A stretch of DNA of 64,000 nucleotides from CBDCWQ01 sp965223435 (GTDB lineage Bacteria > Myxococcota > Kuafuiibacteriia > Kuafuiibacteriales > Kuafuiibacteriaceae). Below are positions 18,075-31,100 of this stretch, one piece after another (position 1 is the stretch's first letter; each line of letters begins with the position of its first letter). The notes beneath the pieces were generated by a model that worked only from the letters and a program-made list of their open reading frames with translations, was not told the DNA's origin and did not search any database. Location: contig CBDCWQ010000001.1 of the NCBI GenBank assembly GCA_965223435.1, forward strand, positions 248,001-312,000. Direction: 5' to 3'. Position numbers and translations under genes: made by a program.

Positions 18075-21000
18075 TGAGAAGCGTACCCGCCATCCGTCAA
18101 CACCGTCACTTTGCCGTCCACCAGCCGTCGCTTGAGCACCCTACCTTTGTCCGGATCGGCCTTGCTCACACCCACCGCAACCTCATCGCCGTTTTCGTCT
18201 ACCGCGAGATCATAATGACCCGGCCGATGATACCTGGACCAGAGCGGACCAACTTTTCGGCCCTCGAGATCATACACCTGGCTTTGGTCGTCGGCACCAC
18301 CCACCGAATCAAGGTCGTCCCCGTGGACCACGACATAGCCGCCCAAAGGTGATACGCTCACGGTTCCGAAACCGTCCTTCTTTAAACGAATATCGGGGTA
18401 CTTCCGTTTCAGATTAAGATCATAGCCAAAAGCAACAAACTGACCGGCTGGGTTTGTGCCGGACACCACCAAGCGGTTGCCATCATGCGAGAGATTGCCC
18501 TCCGATTTACCAAACGTAAAACCTGAGTACCCATCGAAGGTCGCAACCGACACGATCTCGCTGGTCCGCACGTTCCAAACACCGATCCGGTCATCGCGTA
18601 CAAAAACCTGAAGGTCTGGTTCGATGGGATGCCACCGATTGCGGCCTGGGGCTTTTTTCAGAAACACCGGTTGATAGGTGGAGCCATCGAGGTATAGGTT
18701 GCCGGAAGTCCCGCGATCCAACATCAAAAGCGACTGGTCGGCGTTCCAAGCTTGGTTTTTAGAGTAGTGGTGCCTGGCAACCTCCCCCCAAATGCCGCCC
18801 ACGTTAGGAATCTCTTCACCTGGATTGCTCACTCGAATGGCCCTAGTCCCAAACACGGGATCGACAAAAGGCTCCAAATAGCCAGGCAAAGAAGACGTTG
18901 GGGGGTCAAAATAAGTCTTCGTGTCCGTAGTCAGTCCAGAAAAGCAATCTTGAGCTGTTGGCGGCGGGGGGGGCGGCTCGGAGCCACCGTTTGGGTCGAA
19001 GGCCGCATCGACACTAAGAGCCATGCGGTCCCACCGCACGCCATCGTCTTGAGCCCGAACCGTCAAACGCCAATGTCCAGCTTCTGTAACGAGCGTCCCT
19101 TCCATCTTCAGCCAACGGTAGGACTCTGAGGCGGGAACCAAAAGGCTGCCATGAGACGTCTGGCTGCCATGAAAGCTTACGCCGATCCGTGCGGGCTCTG
19201 AGCCCATGCTCTTGGCACGGATCCAAAAAGTCAGATCCGTCTCTCGATCGGTGGTTACGAGGTGATAATCCGCAAACGCGTAGTGGCCCTGACCTATGGG
19301 CGCTTCTACAGCCTTTTCATCTCCATCGGCGACAACCCTGGCAGTGCCATAGAGATAGGCAAAGGCTTCGGCTTCCATGAACAAGGGCTCCTCGAAGATC
19401 TGATCCGCGCCATTGCCATCTTTGATGTACCGAACGATGATTCGATCCGCCGAAGCATTGGCCCCGTTGTCGGCGGCGAGTTCCAATTCGTAGATACCCA
19501 TCGCCGGAAACTCCACATTCGTCGTCAAAGAGGTCGGTGACCCGAATCGGGCCTCGCCGGGGCCATCGATTTGGTGCCACTTAAGCACCACCGGTCGATG
19601 GCTATCCGCACGACCCTCCAGAGTCAAAGTTGCCTCGGGGTGTATGACCACGCGATCCTCACCCGCATCAACAATCAGGCTCGCGTCGGAATCACCTGTC
19701 GAACCAGACTCAAACTCAAAGGCCCCCAAATCCGGTGCCTCTCCGGTAAAAGATTGCAGAGGAGAATCGAAAACCAGGGAGCCTCGTTCAAAACTTGAGG
19801 TGCCTTTGTCGATAGAGAATGCACCAGGCACTAAGCGGTAGGTTTCTCGGTCATAGCCTGGCTCTTGATTGAAAAAGTTGTGTGTGCCCGAAGCCAAAAC
19901 TTCTGAAAGGTGGTCCTGCGCATTGTTGAAGAAGAGCGTGTAATCTACCCAGCCTTCTTTGCCAACCCGATGTACACCGGCTTCGCTGTGATCGGCTACA
20001 ATAGAGTTCAAGACCACCGTATGGCCGCCCCCGCTGACACCGTATCGGCCTCCTACAATGGTATTGCCCACAACGTATACCGGCTCCATCATATCGGGTG
20101 CTCCCTCAAAATTTTCGATGGTGTTTTGCTCTGCCATGCAGCCGACTCCCGCATCGCGGCTGCCAACAATGAGATTTCCCATAATATGCACGATTCGGCT
20201 GTTGTCATTGCTGCTTGCGCGTTCATCGATGAGTTGAACACCGTCTTCGTCGGCACCTCGGATGGTATTGCCCCGAATCTCGTAAGGCATTATCGGACTC
20301 CCAGAGTCTCTTTCATAAAAACGAATTTCGATGCCATCGTCACCGGATTGTTGAATCGTATTGTGCGATATCTCTATGTATGCTTCCCCGTCCGGAGCAG
20401 AGTCCACATCGATGCCGTCGTCGCTGGCCGATTCAAAGCGATTGCACATGGCACGGCCAAAACCATGACGTTCAAAACTGAGTTGGTCCGACGCGTCGTG
20501 AAACTCGCTATAATAGACAGCCACTTCGTTGTTGGCCACAATACTTTTTCTCGATCCCCTAAAGGTCAAACCCACAAACTCAACCGCGTTCATGCCCGGT
20601 TCCGTTTGGAAAATAAACTCAGAACTCCCACCATCCACGACGGTTTCTTTTCTATGACTCAGATCTTCGTCTAGAAGTGCTCTTGACGCGATGGTGATTG
20701 CTTTATCGATGACAATTCCGCTCTCTTGATAAACACCATCTTCGAGCACCACCAGATCGCCTTCGCGCGCAGCAAGCACGGCCTCTCGAATAGAAGAATA
20801 CCCTCCCGGAACCCACCTTATTTCCCCACTCACCTGCCGATCGGTGCCCAAAAAGTGGACCTGTGAAAACGCGCAAGGATCGGCGGGGGGCACGCCGGAA
20901 GGGCACGAAGCACATTGTCCGCCGCAGCCATCGTTCAGGCCACAGCGCTCCTCCGGACAGTCAGGCACACACGCAACCGGTGGTGGAGGCGTGGCACCGC

Positions 21001-21742
21001 CATCTTTAGACAGCACGTCAACTTCCTCAGGAGCCAGCGCGCGATCATAGACTCGAAGCTCGTCGAGAGCGCCGTCAAAATGGTAACGTCTACTCTCGAT
21101 GACACCAAGGCGAGCCACATCGGTGTTGGTGATGCGGGTCGACCGGTAACGAGAAACGTCCACTCGGTTCGATTCCGTCCCATCAATATAGAGGACCATG
21201 TCCTTCGCCCGTTTCACCGTGACCGCAACATGGTGCCAAGATCCAATTGGCAGAGGCGCACGAACCCATCTTTTCTTTTCACCAAAATCGATACGCGCCT
21301 CTACCAAGCCATCGTCTGCAGCCAACCGGATCTGGAACCCAAGATTCCTTTTAGCAGGATCGCGATTGTTAAAAATTCCAGCGTAGCTTCGATGGGTGTG
21401 CGGGTGTACAAAGAGAGCTACCGTGAAATCGCGGTTCGAAAAATCCATTGGATTGAGCACCACTTCGCCGTTTTTGCCATCCAGGCGCACCGCGTGGCCA
21501 CCATCTCGCTCCATCCAGTCGACGCCCTCCAGGAGTTGTACGTCGCCAAAACCCGCCTGATCGTGGGCCACGTCACCGCTGCCTTCATCAAAAGGAACAA
21601 ACGTGGTCAGCCCTACTACGGAAGCAACATTGCTTTCGCCTAGACCATATTCGGTCTTACCCGAAGAACACCCGAGACCAATCACCCACAAAGCAAAACA
21701 TGAGGCAGCACGGAAACGAGCCCGTTTGATTTTTGACGCCAT
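17792..21742 (-). CDS. Multidomain lipoprotein: LamG, parallel beta-helix, PKD, CBM-like, beta-propeller
   Basis: A 1316-aa predicted lipoprotein (lipobox IGLGC|SSG). Start ATG 21742 has AAGG about 8 bases upstream. Domains in order: LamG/concanavalin-like (about 40-245, VGLTTFVPFDEGSGD to FDGALDELRVYDRAL); a Cys-rich linker of myxobacterial type (CGLNDGCGGQCASC); a right-handed parallel beta-helix (about 300-680) with many NTI/DGI repeats; a PKD-like domain (VDAGEDRVVIHPEATL, about 690-785); a CBM-like jelly roll (FMEAEAFAYLYGTARVV, about 800-930); a proline linker; and a C-terminal WD40-like propeller (about 950-1316, NLSHDGNRLVVSG). The design fits binding or cleaving polysaccharide at the cell surface; no catalytic residues can be assigned. 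Its 3' end was copied into repeats A and B. Confidence 0.78.
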   Translation of the reverse strand: MASKIKRARFRAASCFALWVIGLGCSSGKTEYGLGESNVASVVGLTTFVPFDEGSGDVAHDQAGFGDVQLLEGVDWMERDGGHAVRLDGKNGEVVLNPMDFSNRDFTVALFVHPHTHRSYAGIFNNRDPAKRNLGFQIRLAADDGLVEARIDFGEKKRWVRAPLPIGSWHHVAVTVKRAKDMVLYIDGTESNRVDVSRYRSTRITNTDVARLGVIESRRYHFDGALDELRVYDRALAPEEVDVLSKDGGATPPPPVACVPDCPEERCGLNDGCGGQCASCPSGVPPADPCAFSQVHFLGTDRQVSGEIRWVPGGYSSIREAVLAAREGDLVVLEDGVYQESGIVIDKAITIASRALLDEDLSHRKETVVDGGSSEFIFQTEPGMNAVEFVGLTFRGSRKSIVANNEVAVYYSEFHDASDQLSFERHGFGRAMCNRFESASDDGIDVDSAPDGEAYIEISHNTIQQSGDDGIEIRFYERDSGSPIMPYEIRGNTIRGADEDGVQLIDERASSNDNSRIVHIMGNLIVGSRDAGVGCMAEQNTIENFEGAPDMMEPVYVVGNTIVGGRYGVSGGGHTVVLNSIVADHSEAGVHRVGKEGWVDYTLFFNNAQDHLSEVLASGTHNFFNQEPGYDRETYRLVPGAFSIDKGTSSFERGSLVFDSPLQSFTGEAPDLGAFEFESGSTGDSDASLIVDAGEDRVVIHPEATLTLEGRADSHRPVVLKWHQIDGPGEARFGSPTSLTTNVEFPAMGIYELELAADNGANASADRIIVRYIKDGNGADQIFEEPLFMEAEAFAYLYGTARVVADGDEKAVEAPIGQGHYAFADYHLVTTDRETDLTFWIRAKSMGSEPARIGVSFHGSQTSHGSLLVPASESYRWLKMEGTLVTEAGHWRLTVRAQDDGVRWDRMALSVDAAFDPNGGSEPPPPPPTAQDCFSGLTTDTKTYFDPPTSSLPGYLEPFVDPVFGTRAIRVSNPGEEIPNVGGIWGEVARHHYSKNQAWNADQSLLMLDRGTSGNLYLDGSTYQPVFLKKAPGRNRWHPIEPDLQVFVRDDRIGVWNVRTSEIVSVATFDGYSGFTFGKSEGNLSHDGNRLVVSGTNPAGQFVAFGYDLNLKRKYPDIRLKKDGFGTVSVSPLGGYVVVHGDDLDSVGGADDQSQVYDLEGRKVGPLWSRYHRPGHYDLAVDENGDEVAVGVSKADPDKGRVLKRRLVDGKVTVLTDGGYASHTSTRNTARPGWAYVTYKGPREAPWLPYSDEIIAVKLDGSMETVRIVQTNSAQNGYLTEQHGSVSPDGTKVIWASNWGDPEGHVASYVVDLCER

Positions 21743-22120
21743 GGGAGCACCTTCTGCAAGGGCTGTGCCCCAACTCACACCCCGGAGCAGATGTGCCGTA
21801 AGCGCCTAGAATCACCCAATCGGAAACCTAAGAACCTTCCTCCGCCTGCAAGAAAACGGGCGCAGCCTCACCGGCAAATGGGGCCAAGACACCTCAGCTC
21901 AGGACCATCGGTACGGTCCAAACCCAAAGACATCAACCTTAAGCGTTCCAGCGGCGAAAAATCAGTCGGCGAGCAAAGAACCCCAAAAAGTCAAGGCTGG
22001 GCCCGGTCTAATGCAGCAAGGAAGTCCCGGGTTAACCAGTTCTTCGGGCGCGGGCAGGCGTAGGGGAGCAGGCTGCTGAAACGCCGCTTCGCGACTTTTC
22101 AGGTGCCCTGTTAGAGAAGG
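21743..22120. other. Intergenic, no gene seen
   Basis: About 378 bases between the 1316-aa lipoprotein gene and the giant gene on the same strand. The only structure noted is a weak hairpin, CTGAAA (22076-22081) with TTTCAG (22097-22102), just downstream of the giant gene's stop, a possible weak terminator. No open frame here has recognisable character. It presumably contains the promoter of the 1316-aa lipoprotein gene. Confidence 0.35.
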
Positions 22121-25100
22121 CTATCGCACAATGCGTTGGCGCTTGTGGCTGAAGCTCTTGATGATCGCTTCTACCGGTTCGTTTCCGGCAGGGCTTAGAT
22201 TCCTTCCTTCTTGGGTCTTGTCCGCATCAACAATCCAAAGGTTCATCCGAACAGACTCCTCGCCCGGCTCTTGGATCTCGGGACCATCATATTTCCACTC
22301 TACGAAGGGCTGCCCTTGGACCTCTGAACCGTAGTAGCCTCGAAACAAGATTCGGTCTTCCTGCCAATCCATCACGTAGGTGCTGACAAAATCAGACTTC
22401 CGTAGTTGGAACTCGCTCGGCTCGAATCGAAAGTACAACCCTTCGGTGTAGGGCGGAATCGCAAACTGCGCCACGGGACGCTCCTCCGCCGTCTCCTTGC
22501 CCCACCTCGAAAACTCGATATCAATTTCCCGGTGATTGAAATCCGCCGCGCTGCGGTTTGGATCCCAAAGAAACAGGCCAAGCACAACGTTCTTGGGCTT
22601 TTCCTGCATCGCATACTCGATGGTGTACGTGTACTGACCATAGCCCAGGCTCCTGTCCGCGATGACTTCCGCAGCGTACCATCGTCCCTTCTCTACGGGG
22701 TGCTCTGTAATCTTTAAGTGCAGCCCCTCCTCGTCCACCCATACGTTCTCAAACGTGTCGCTCCAATAATTCGGACCCGGGGCTATCGCCTCCTCCGAAA
22801 CCTTGGCGGTGAAGTCGTAGCCAGAGAACCGAATCGTACCTCGAGGACGCGGGTCCACGGAAACGAGGCCCGCCGACGCGCAGGGGACCGGACTCCCCTT
22901 CACGTTGCCACAGGTCCGGAACTTTCCATCTTCTTCATCTAGATCAAGCAGAAAGTTGTCGTATTGAACCCGAACCACACCCTGGAACGGAGGTCGGACC
23001 TCGGTGTACCAATATTCGTCCTGATCCCGGGGATCATACTCCTCGCTGTTGGGGTCGCTTTTTCGATTATAGTGACCCTCTTGATCGCGCGTGTACATGT
23101 ACGGGTTCACTTCACTCAATCGACGGAACGGATTCTCTGACTCAGTGATCAACGGCTCTAGGCCACTGCCCCATAGATCCCCCAGCGTCTCATTGAACAC
23201 AGCGCGTAGGGCTGCACCATCAGCGTCCTCCGCCCACTGGACAACCGGAAGCAAAGCGCGAATGATCGTTTCTTTGTCATGACGGTTGCCATCCCAAAAG
23301 ACTTCAAAGGCAGCCTCAGCGTCCCGAATCGACTGATCGAGCTTCGCATCGAGGGCCACGCCAAGCTCCTTTTTCACTGGCAAGATCGCGGAAAGACGGA
23401 TGTCTCCTAATTGGCCGGGCTGAGCACTTTCAATTTCCCGCAAGGTCATGAGCGAATTCAAAACGGCCTCGGCTTCACCCCTAAGCCATAGATTGTAAGC
23501 AAACTCTCGCCACATCCGTTCCGATTTCACTTCACGAGGCTGATTGTATACCTGTGAACAAATGACACCCACGCGCGCGTCTTGGCAGGGAACCGGAACC
23601 CGGTAGTGACCATCCTTGTGGAACAATTCGTGCGTAATTTGGTGCACCATCGCCGCTATGGTTCTTGCCTTTGTGTCGGCGAAACGTTCGTGAATGAGGA
23701 TGCCACGCGGCATGTCGAAACGACCAGCCTCCCAGTGGCGAGGATCAGACGTCCATGAGACGGAACTAAATGCACCCTTTTTAAGTCTATCGTACGTGGT
23801 CGAACTGCCCAGCAACGTAACGATTTCTGGGTCGCTCGTCGGACGCTTTCCTCGAAATTCGGCCGAAACCGTCGGAACGTAGAAATCGTCGTGTTTGGTT
23901 TCGCAGTCTTCTGCTGTGGCCTCGTCCCCAGTACTCAGACGCGGATGACCTTGCAGCGTATCAACCGAGTACACCACATGATCTGTGAGACCGGGATCTA
24001 CATTCGGAATGAAATTGAAGGAAACCGAGACAATACTATTGAAGTTGGGCTTTCGGTTTGTCGGACTCTTGTTGTCATTTTCACTAAAATCAAACCCATC
24101 CACCGGGATCAAGATTCGTCGGTCTTCTTGAACCGGAATATTGTACCGCGGTGAAATCCATGCGTCCCCATCCTCCTCGACCAATCGCACGTGCACACAA
24201 CCCGCCCGTTCATCTCTCGGACGGTGAAAACCAGGAGCCTGCACCCGGAAGCTAAGGGCTTCGTATAGCGTGAGGTCTTCTTCAAAGGTGAGCCACACGG
24301 CTCCAAGTTTGATGAGCGCCGGGTTCTCGTAGACCAAACGCTGACCGTCCGGCCCTACAGCCTTGAAATCAACCGTCGCTCCCCGCTCCGTGTAATCAGA
24401 TTCCGGAAAGATACCCCACGTAGGATCACAATCCTTGGTACAACCCCGCTTGGGCTCAAAATCGTTGAAAAACAGCTTCGGTTCCAACGATGTATCGATC
24501 TCTGGACCGTCGATACTGGCCCGGCCCACAACAGCCAGGTCAATCTTAATAGGCAACTGCCCCACCCTCTCGCTGGTCACTGGATCGACCAAGAACAACA
24601 CTTCCCATAGCTCCGTGGTCTGGTCGATGTCCTTGCCCAAAGACTCGGCGACATCTTTCCTGAGGTTTTTTAGCAACGCGATGTTTGCGTTCAAACCGAT
24701 GTCAGTCAATTGACCGCCTGGGGGAAAGTTCTTAAGTGGATGGCTGGGGGTCAAGGTACCCCACGCACTTTCGAGCAGAAAATCACGACCGTTCCGATCC
24801 ACTCCGTAGTATTGCGCAAAGACGCTCGCGCGACCCGCCAAGATATCGAGGTACGTGACCGTCTGCGAGATCAAGTTAAACTGCAATGGATTGATCGTCT
24901 TCGGACGAATGCCGTCCTCTTCAAACAGCACGTTTGGCCCTTCGATGATCTCTTCGAGCTCTTCCTCCTCTTCCTCTGTCTCGGGCGGAACAACTCGAAT
25001 GCCTCCGGTGGTCCGGAGCACATCTTCGATGGAGGCTTCATGCAGGGTGACATGGTCGAGCGCGAAAATCGCAGACTTCCTTTCCGCCTCACCTGCCTTA

Positions 25101-28100
25101 AATACAAACGACAGCGCCTTCAAGTCCTGAGGCTTGGGGATGTCGTCATACAGATACGGCTTGCTCGCCTCTTCGTAACCGTCAAACACGAAGTCATCGG
25201 GGAATGCCAACACCATGGTCTGGTAGCTATCGGTCAAAACCAAGGGATTTGAACGCCACCGTTCTCCGCTTTCTTCAGACCACGCAAAGGATACTTCTGC
25301 GCCAACCCCTGCAGCCGTCATGCTCTTCACATCAAACGAAAGCACCGTCGGACCGGGTATGTCCGGAAGTCCGTAGTCCGTCCAAATCGCAGCAAAACTA
25401 TCTTCGTCCGTGGTCAAAAGCTCGGTGTCCAGGGTGATCGCGAAACTGCTTTCGACCCAATCTAGATTCAGCAAGGCGGGCTGGCTCGGCCGCACAACCT
25501 TACCCCACACCGGGCGCCCCTCATTTCCTGGGCGGTGACCCACCGATTCAGGGTGCTCGAAGTCCCTGAACAAAGTCTGTTTGCCACCTCGGGGGCTCCA
25601 ATCAAATGGTCGGACGTGTTCACTTCGAAGCGTCAGAGACTCTTTGTACTCTTCTTTGGTCTCCACATGAACAAAGGAAAGTGTGAAGTCCTCAGCCCGA
25701 GGCACCAGCAGCGGGTCAAAGACCAGATTGACCTTCGGGGAATCATCGCCGGAGACAAGAACATGCCGCTGTGAAGCCACCAATCGGAGATTTTCGGACT
25801 CGAGCTCGTCCGGGCCATAGGCCCGGACTTCGTAGAGCCCCGCCGGCATATTGCGAATCCGAACTTCGTGGTTGATCACAACTGGATGATTGAGCTCAAA
25901 GATCCGGTTCTTCACCCGAACTTCCATGATGCGATCGAAGGTAAAGCGGTCTGGTTCACGCCTATCTTCGCTGACATTCGTGACGTGCATGAAGGCCACA
26001 AAAGTATGGCCTTCGTAACCGACAAAGGCACCGGGATCAAAGAAGAAAGGGAGTTCCGCTCTGCCGTGCGGCTCCACCTTGACCAGATACTTCACACCGC
26101 TGATCCACTCCGGAAGCTCCACACCCTCGGCCGTTCGGGGAAAGCTGAACTCCAACTTGTAGGTCTCAGCCTTCCCTCTCCAATAGTCTTCCCCAAAAAC
26201 GTCATGCAAAGCCCTATTGATCGCCCTCTGGATGTCACCTTGACCATAGAAGTCAGAGACCAGTTCGAGGTCTGTGTACCTAGGTGCGTTCAGGAGCTGC
26301 AAATAGCCCCACTGCACCTCCTCTCCGGAATTCACTTCGATTTGCAGCCTCTGCGACGGAAGAATGTTCAGATTCTCTGCGTAAAACTTATCGGGGAGCT
26401 CGAAGCTGTCCCCCGCCGCATGAAACGAAAGCGGCGCATAGAGTGGGTTTCGGTCATCCACGTCAATCACAGGACCGAGGTCGCGAGCCTGCAGATCACC
26501 CAACGCCAGGGTCACCATCCGTGCACGACCACTGAACAACGCCTCACGCCAGTGGGTTAGCGAATCGGGCAAGAACACGTACGTCACTCCATCGCCCGCG
26601 TCGTCGGCAGACGCCGCGCCGGCCAAAAGAGGCAACCATGGTAGATCAAGGGGCGCTGAGGGACTGTAGGTATCCACGAATTTGCCTGAGAAAGCGGCAT
26701 TTTTGAGCTGGAAGGGCGCAACACTGAACGGGTCCTCCGCCGCCAGTTCTTCCAAAGACAGCCCGGATGCCGGCAAACGCACAACCGTGCTGGCTCCAAA
26801 GCCATCGTCGAAACCAATCTGCACCAAACCCTCGGCGTTTCGGTAAACCGTGACGCCGTTTTCGGAAACAACCGAGGTTCTATCCGGATCAAGGTGGAAT
26901 GTCAGCGCATTGATCTTGGACCTCGCCTCTACCGAAGAGAGCACCAATCCACCGAATAGATCTTGTGCATCGCGCACCGCGTACGCACCCCGATAGAATT
27001 GAAGCTCATCGAAAACACCCTGGAACGCTGCACCCGAGCGTCCGTTGCCCGCAATGATCGGGAAGGTATTCTTGAACTCGCCCAGTGGTTTGTCCACCGA
27101 CTGGGAATCGACTCGGTCGCCGTTGACCACGAGCTCAAACCCAACCGTCTCTCGGCCGGGGCGAACAATCCATGCCAAGTGGTTCCAAGATCGGACATTT
27201 AACCTCGCCGTTTGGGTAACCTGCGGTAGACCAACTTGATCCGTGACCCGCACGATCACGTTGCCGTTGGGCTCACGCACAATCTCCCAACCCTGTAAAC
27301 CTGAGGAGGGCACGGCCGAATTCCCACCGGAAACTCGAGTCGTATCGAGGTTACCGATGATAACCTCACGGGTCGTGCTGGGGTCTGGATAGACCCATAG
27401 ACTGACCATGAATGCGTCTTCCCGGCCAAATTGCAGGGCGCTGCCTTGAACCTCGAGGGTACCCTTTAGGGCCGAACCGCCACGACCAGGAAGCCGTTCG
27501 CCGTCCACCCTAGCCGCGTGCTGCAGGAAGCTTTCGTCCTTGGCGAGATCGCCGTTGAATGACCAGTAGCCCACAAGACCCTCCGGCTGCGCAAGAGCAA
27601 CCTGGGTCGGCGCCAGAACAGGCGCGGACAACGGATACGCGGCGACATCCAGCGTGCTGTCGAAACGAACCGGGTGTGGGAAGTAATGATCGATGGAAAC
27701 CCAGTTCTTCTCGGTGAGCGCCGGCAGTGCGCCCTCCGGAAGCTCTTGCGTGTAGTGAGCGGCCAGCGTCTCATAAAACGCAAGCTCTCGCCCGGTCATC
27801 GTCCGCCCAAGAGTCTCACCCACAAATGCAATTCGGTAGTTGGTTCGCGTTGCCGCCGGGCGTTCACCCCATCGCGCCACGATGTCATCGGCCACTGAAA
27901 CATGATGGACGGAGCCCGAAACCGTATCACCGCAGTTCGCCTCCTGCGACGGCCCCATCAGCACGGGAATGAAGCCCGCATCCGCCGCTGGAATCAGACC
28001 CATCAGGTACTGGTCGACAAGCGTCGCCTCCCGGAAAGACGAACAATGCAAACGTACCCGCCCCCCACCTTGATCTTCGAAGGTGACCGGACGGAAGCCA

Positions 28101-31100
28101 AGCAAGCTGGGATCGCCTACGTTTTGCAAGTAGTGGTTGCCGTCGGTCAGAAGGACATCCGTCCCCTCCACATTGACCGCTCCTTTCCAATAAGCACCCC
28201 ATCGATGCATCAACTCATGGGTCACCCGGTAACTGTTGATACCTGCACCCAGGACGTCAAGGTAGACCACCGCTTCCAGCGCGCGGTCTGAGCCGTAGGC
28301 CCCACCGGCATCAAGCGGGCCTGGCGCCACATCCAAGCCCCCGGTGTCGTCACGGATCACCCGAGTTTGACCCCCGCGTTTGTTGATGCCCGATGATCCG
28401 ATCCGCTCCACATGATTGGTCGACAATGCCACCATAAACTGGAAGTCATCCTCGAAACCGGCCGCATAAAACGCCCGAGCCAACCGCGTCGGATCAAAGT
28501 TCAGATCTCGCAGCTCACTTTGCGCGGTGCTCTCATTGTTACAGAGGTTCACAAAATGCGCACTCTTCTGCACTTCGTCAGCTGCCCGCCCCTCGGGTGC
28601 CAGTCGGTTGGCGAGCGTGGGATCGATCAGACCCACCGATGGGGGAATGGTAAATTCACCCTCGCTCGGATCTCCCAGCGAAAGGGCGAGGGCCCGTACC
28701 GAAACGCCCACCGGACCTTCGGGATCATCACCAAAATGCGTCGGCGCTGCGCCGGTGTATGTGAATGGACCCGCCACATAAATACCATCGGAGGCCCGGT
28801 GATCGACCCCAAGGCCGTCGTCCGCAAAAAGAACTCTCTGTCCTTGGGACTCACCGGCCGGCCCCTGAATACCACCCGCCAATGTGAGTCCCAGGTCGGT
28901 CAGTTGAACCATCGAAGGCGGCGTTCGGACTTCTACATAGAAGGGCTCACTACCATCACTTTTGACCACGTTCGGAAGGACCTCATAGCTCCAGTAACCC
29001 TCTTTGATAACCACAGCGCCGCTTCGGCCCTGGCCGCAGTCCTTGATTTCTGCCATTTCGGTATTTGAAATCTCGACGGGTGCCGCGGTTCGCTCCATCT
29101 GGGCCACCACGTCCAGTTGTTCGAGACGGCCTCGGAAAATCTTAACCTCGTCGACAGCCCCATTAAAGGTTGTCACGCCCGAACCATCAAAGTCTGACCC
29201 GCCGACAAACAGAGGCCCTTGCTTAAACAAAAAGCCATGCTCCGCGGCCTCAATAGTCGCTCGGTCACTCACCGTAAGTCCCTTCGAATCGAAGCGGAAG
29301 TCCACGTTCGAGCCGTCCCACGCCACCGTCACGTGGATCCAGCCGTCGGGATGAGTCTTGCGGCCGGGGAAAGTGTTCACGGTCGAGTGGGCGGAGTGTC
29401 GAGTGTACATCTGCTCACCGTCCTGAATCCGAAACACAAGCTCTCCGTCCGCACCGAGACCAATGCCCCAGCCACCATTGCTCACGAAGAAGCTGGTGTC
29501 GGAAGAACTCAGCGGGGGACGGACCCAGGCCATGACCACAAAAGACTCCGCTGAAGAATCGAAGCGAAGACTCGGCGTCAACGGCGCCTCAGGAATACGG
29601 AACCCAGGCGACTTCGGATGGGGCGAAAGCGCGGTACCAAAATAGCCAGGAACATAGGTGTTGGGCGCCCGCGTCCACTGCCCATGGTTCTGCCCTACGA
29701 CGTCACGCAGATGTCCGTCCAAGGGCCAGTATGCCACCAGATCCGCGGGGTACCCCACGACCCCAAAACTTTGGGTCTCCCCGTCCGTTTCATTGACCAG
29801 CGCAATATTTCCTAGAGCTACAGGTTTTCTTGCCTGCCCGGCCTTCGTCTTGCCTCCCTGGACACACACAGAAAACGAATCTCGAGCCCCCGCGAGAAGG
29901 TCTTTGGTTGTCGTGGGAAAGACAAATAATCCTGACTGCGAATTGCTATCCGTCATGCGCCAAGCGACCGGGTGGTCGCTGTTGTTCTCGACTGGGTACG
30001 TGTTGCAGGCACCAATATCCGCTTTCACGACCCCTCCCCGTACGAGCCGTACCGTAGGCGTCGACACCTTCTCGAAACGAAGTCTGATCATGTGTTCGGC
30101 CGTAACCTCTTCTCCGGTCACATCGTTCGTAAGCCCAAGATTCACAGAGGAATACCAGGTATCGACGCCTTGGTGCAGCTTGTCAGCCTCCCACGCGTCA
30201 ACACAGACGTTCACACTGGCAACTTCCTGGGGAGCAAGCTTACCCAAAAGGTCTGGCCGGTCCGTGCTGTACAGCCAACCGGCACCAAGGAGTTCCAGCT
30301 TGGAGAAGTCGTAGTCGTGGCCATCGGTCAGCGTCGTGTGGTTTTTCACGCGGATCGTCGTGCAGATCGACCGTTCTGGTGGAATAGGGGTTCCGATTTG
30401 CCGAACCAGGTCCTTGGTACGCCCCTCGAATGACAGGGCACCACCGCTCTTTTGGTACAACGCATCGTCCGCCAAGGAAGGCGCGGGAACGGAGTATCCA
30501 CTGTCGGGGTTGTCGGTGGCCAAGGCGAGATCGACCGCCTGAATGGACGCAGGAGACGCAAACGCGGCGGCGCCTCGCGTGTCGCCCGACAGAAGACTGA
30601 ACAGGCTCGGGCTCGGGATTTCGGATGCCTCCACCCAAATAGGACTTTCATCGCTCAAGAAAACAAATCGCGCAGCCCAGCTTTCGGCCTGCTCAAGCGA
30701 AAGGCCGAGCCCCTCCGCCAGCTGGTCGAAATCACTCCGTCGAAGCTTGCCGGTTCGCATCACCCGGTGGAGCGCATCGGTGCTCATGCCCGCTTGGGAA
30801 GCAGCAAGCGGTAAGCGGCCGTCGGCTTCGAGATTCAGGAGGCGACGAAGCACACGCACGTTTTCGGCCATCTGCCCCCGCGTGAGTCCTGGCTCGGCCC
30901 ATCCCAAGGAGACATACATGGAGACAGCGGATTGTGAGACGTGCCACTGCTCCCTCCCACCGAGAAGGTATTTCACCTCTACTCCCGAAAGACCCCGAAG
31001 AGCCCTAAATTCCGCCGCCTCACGACTCCAGTAGTGCGGTGACGCGGGGTTCATCGTTTGGATGAAATCAACACCAGCGAGCTCGTAGTTGAGACGGTAG

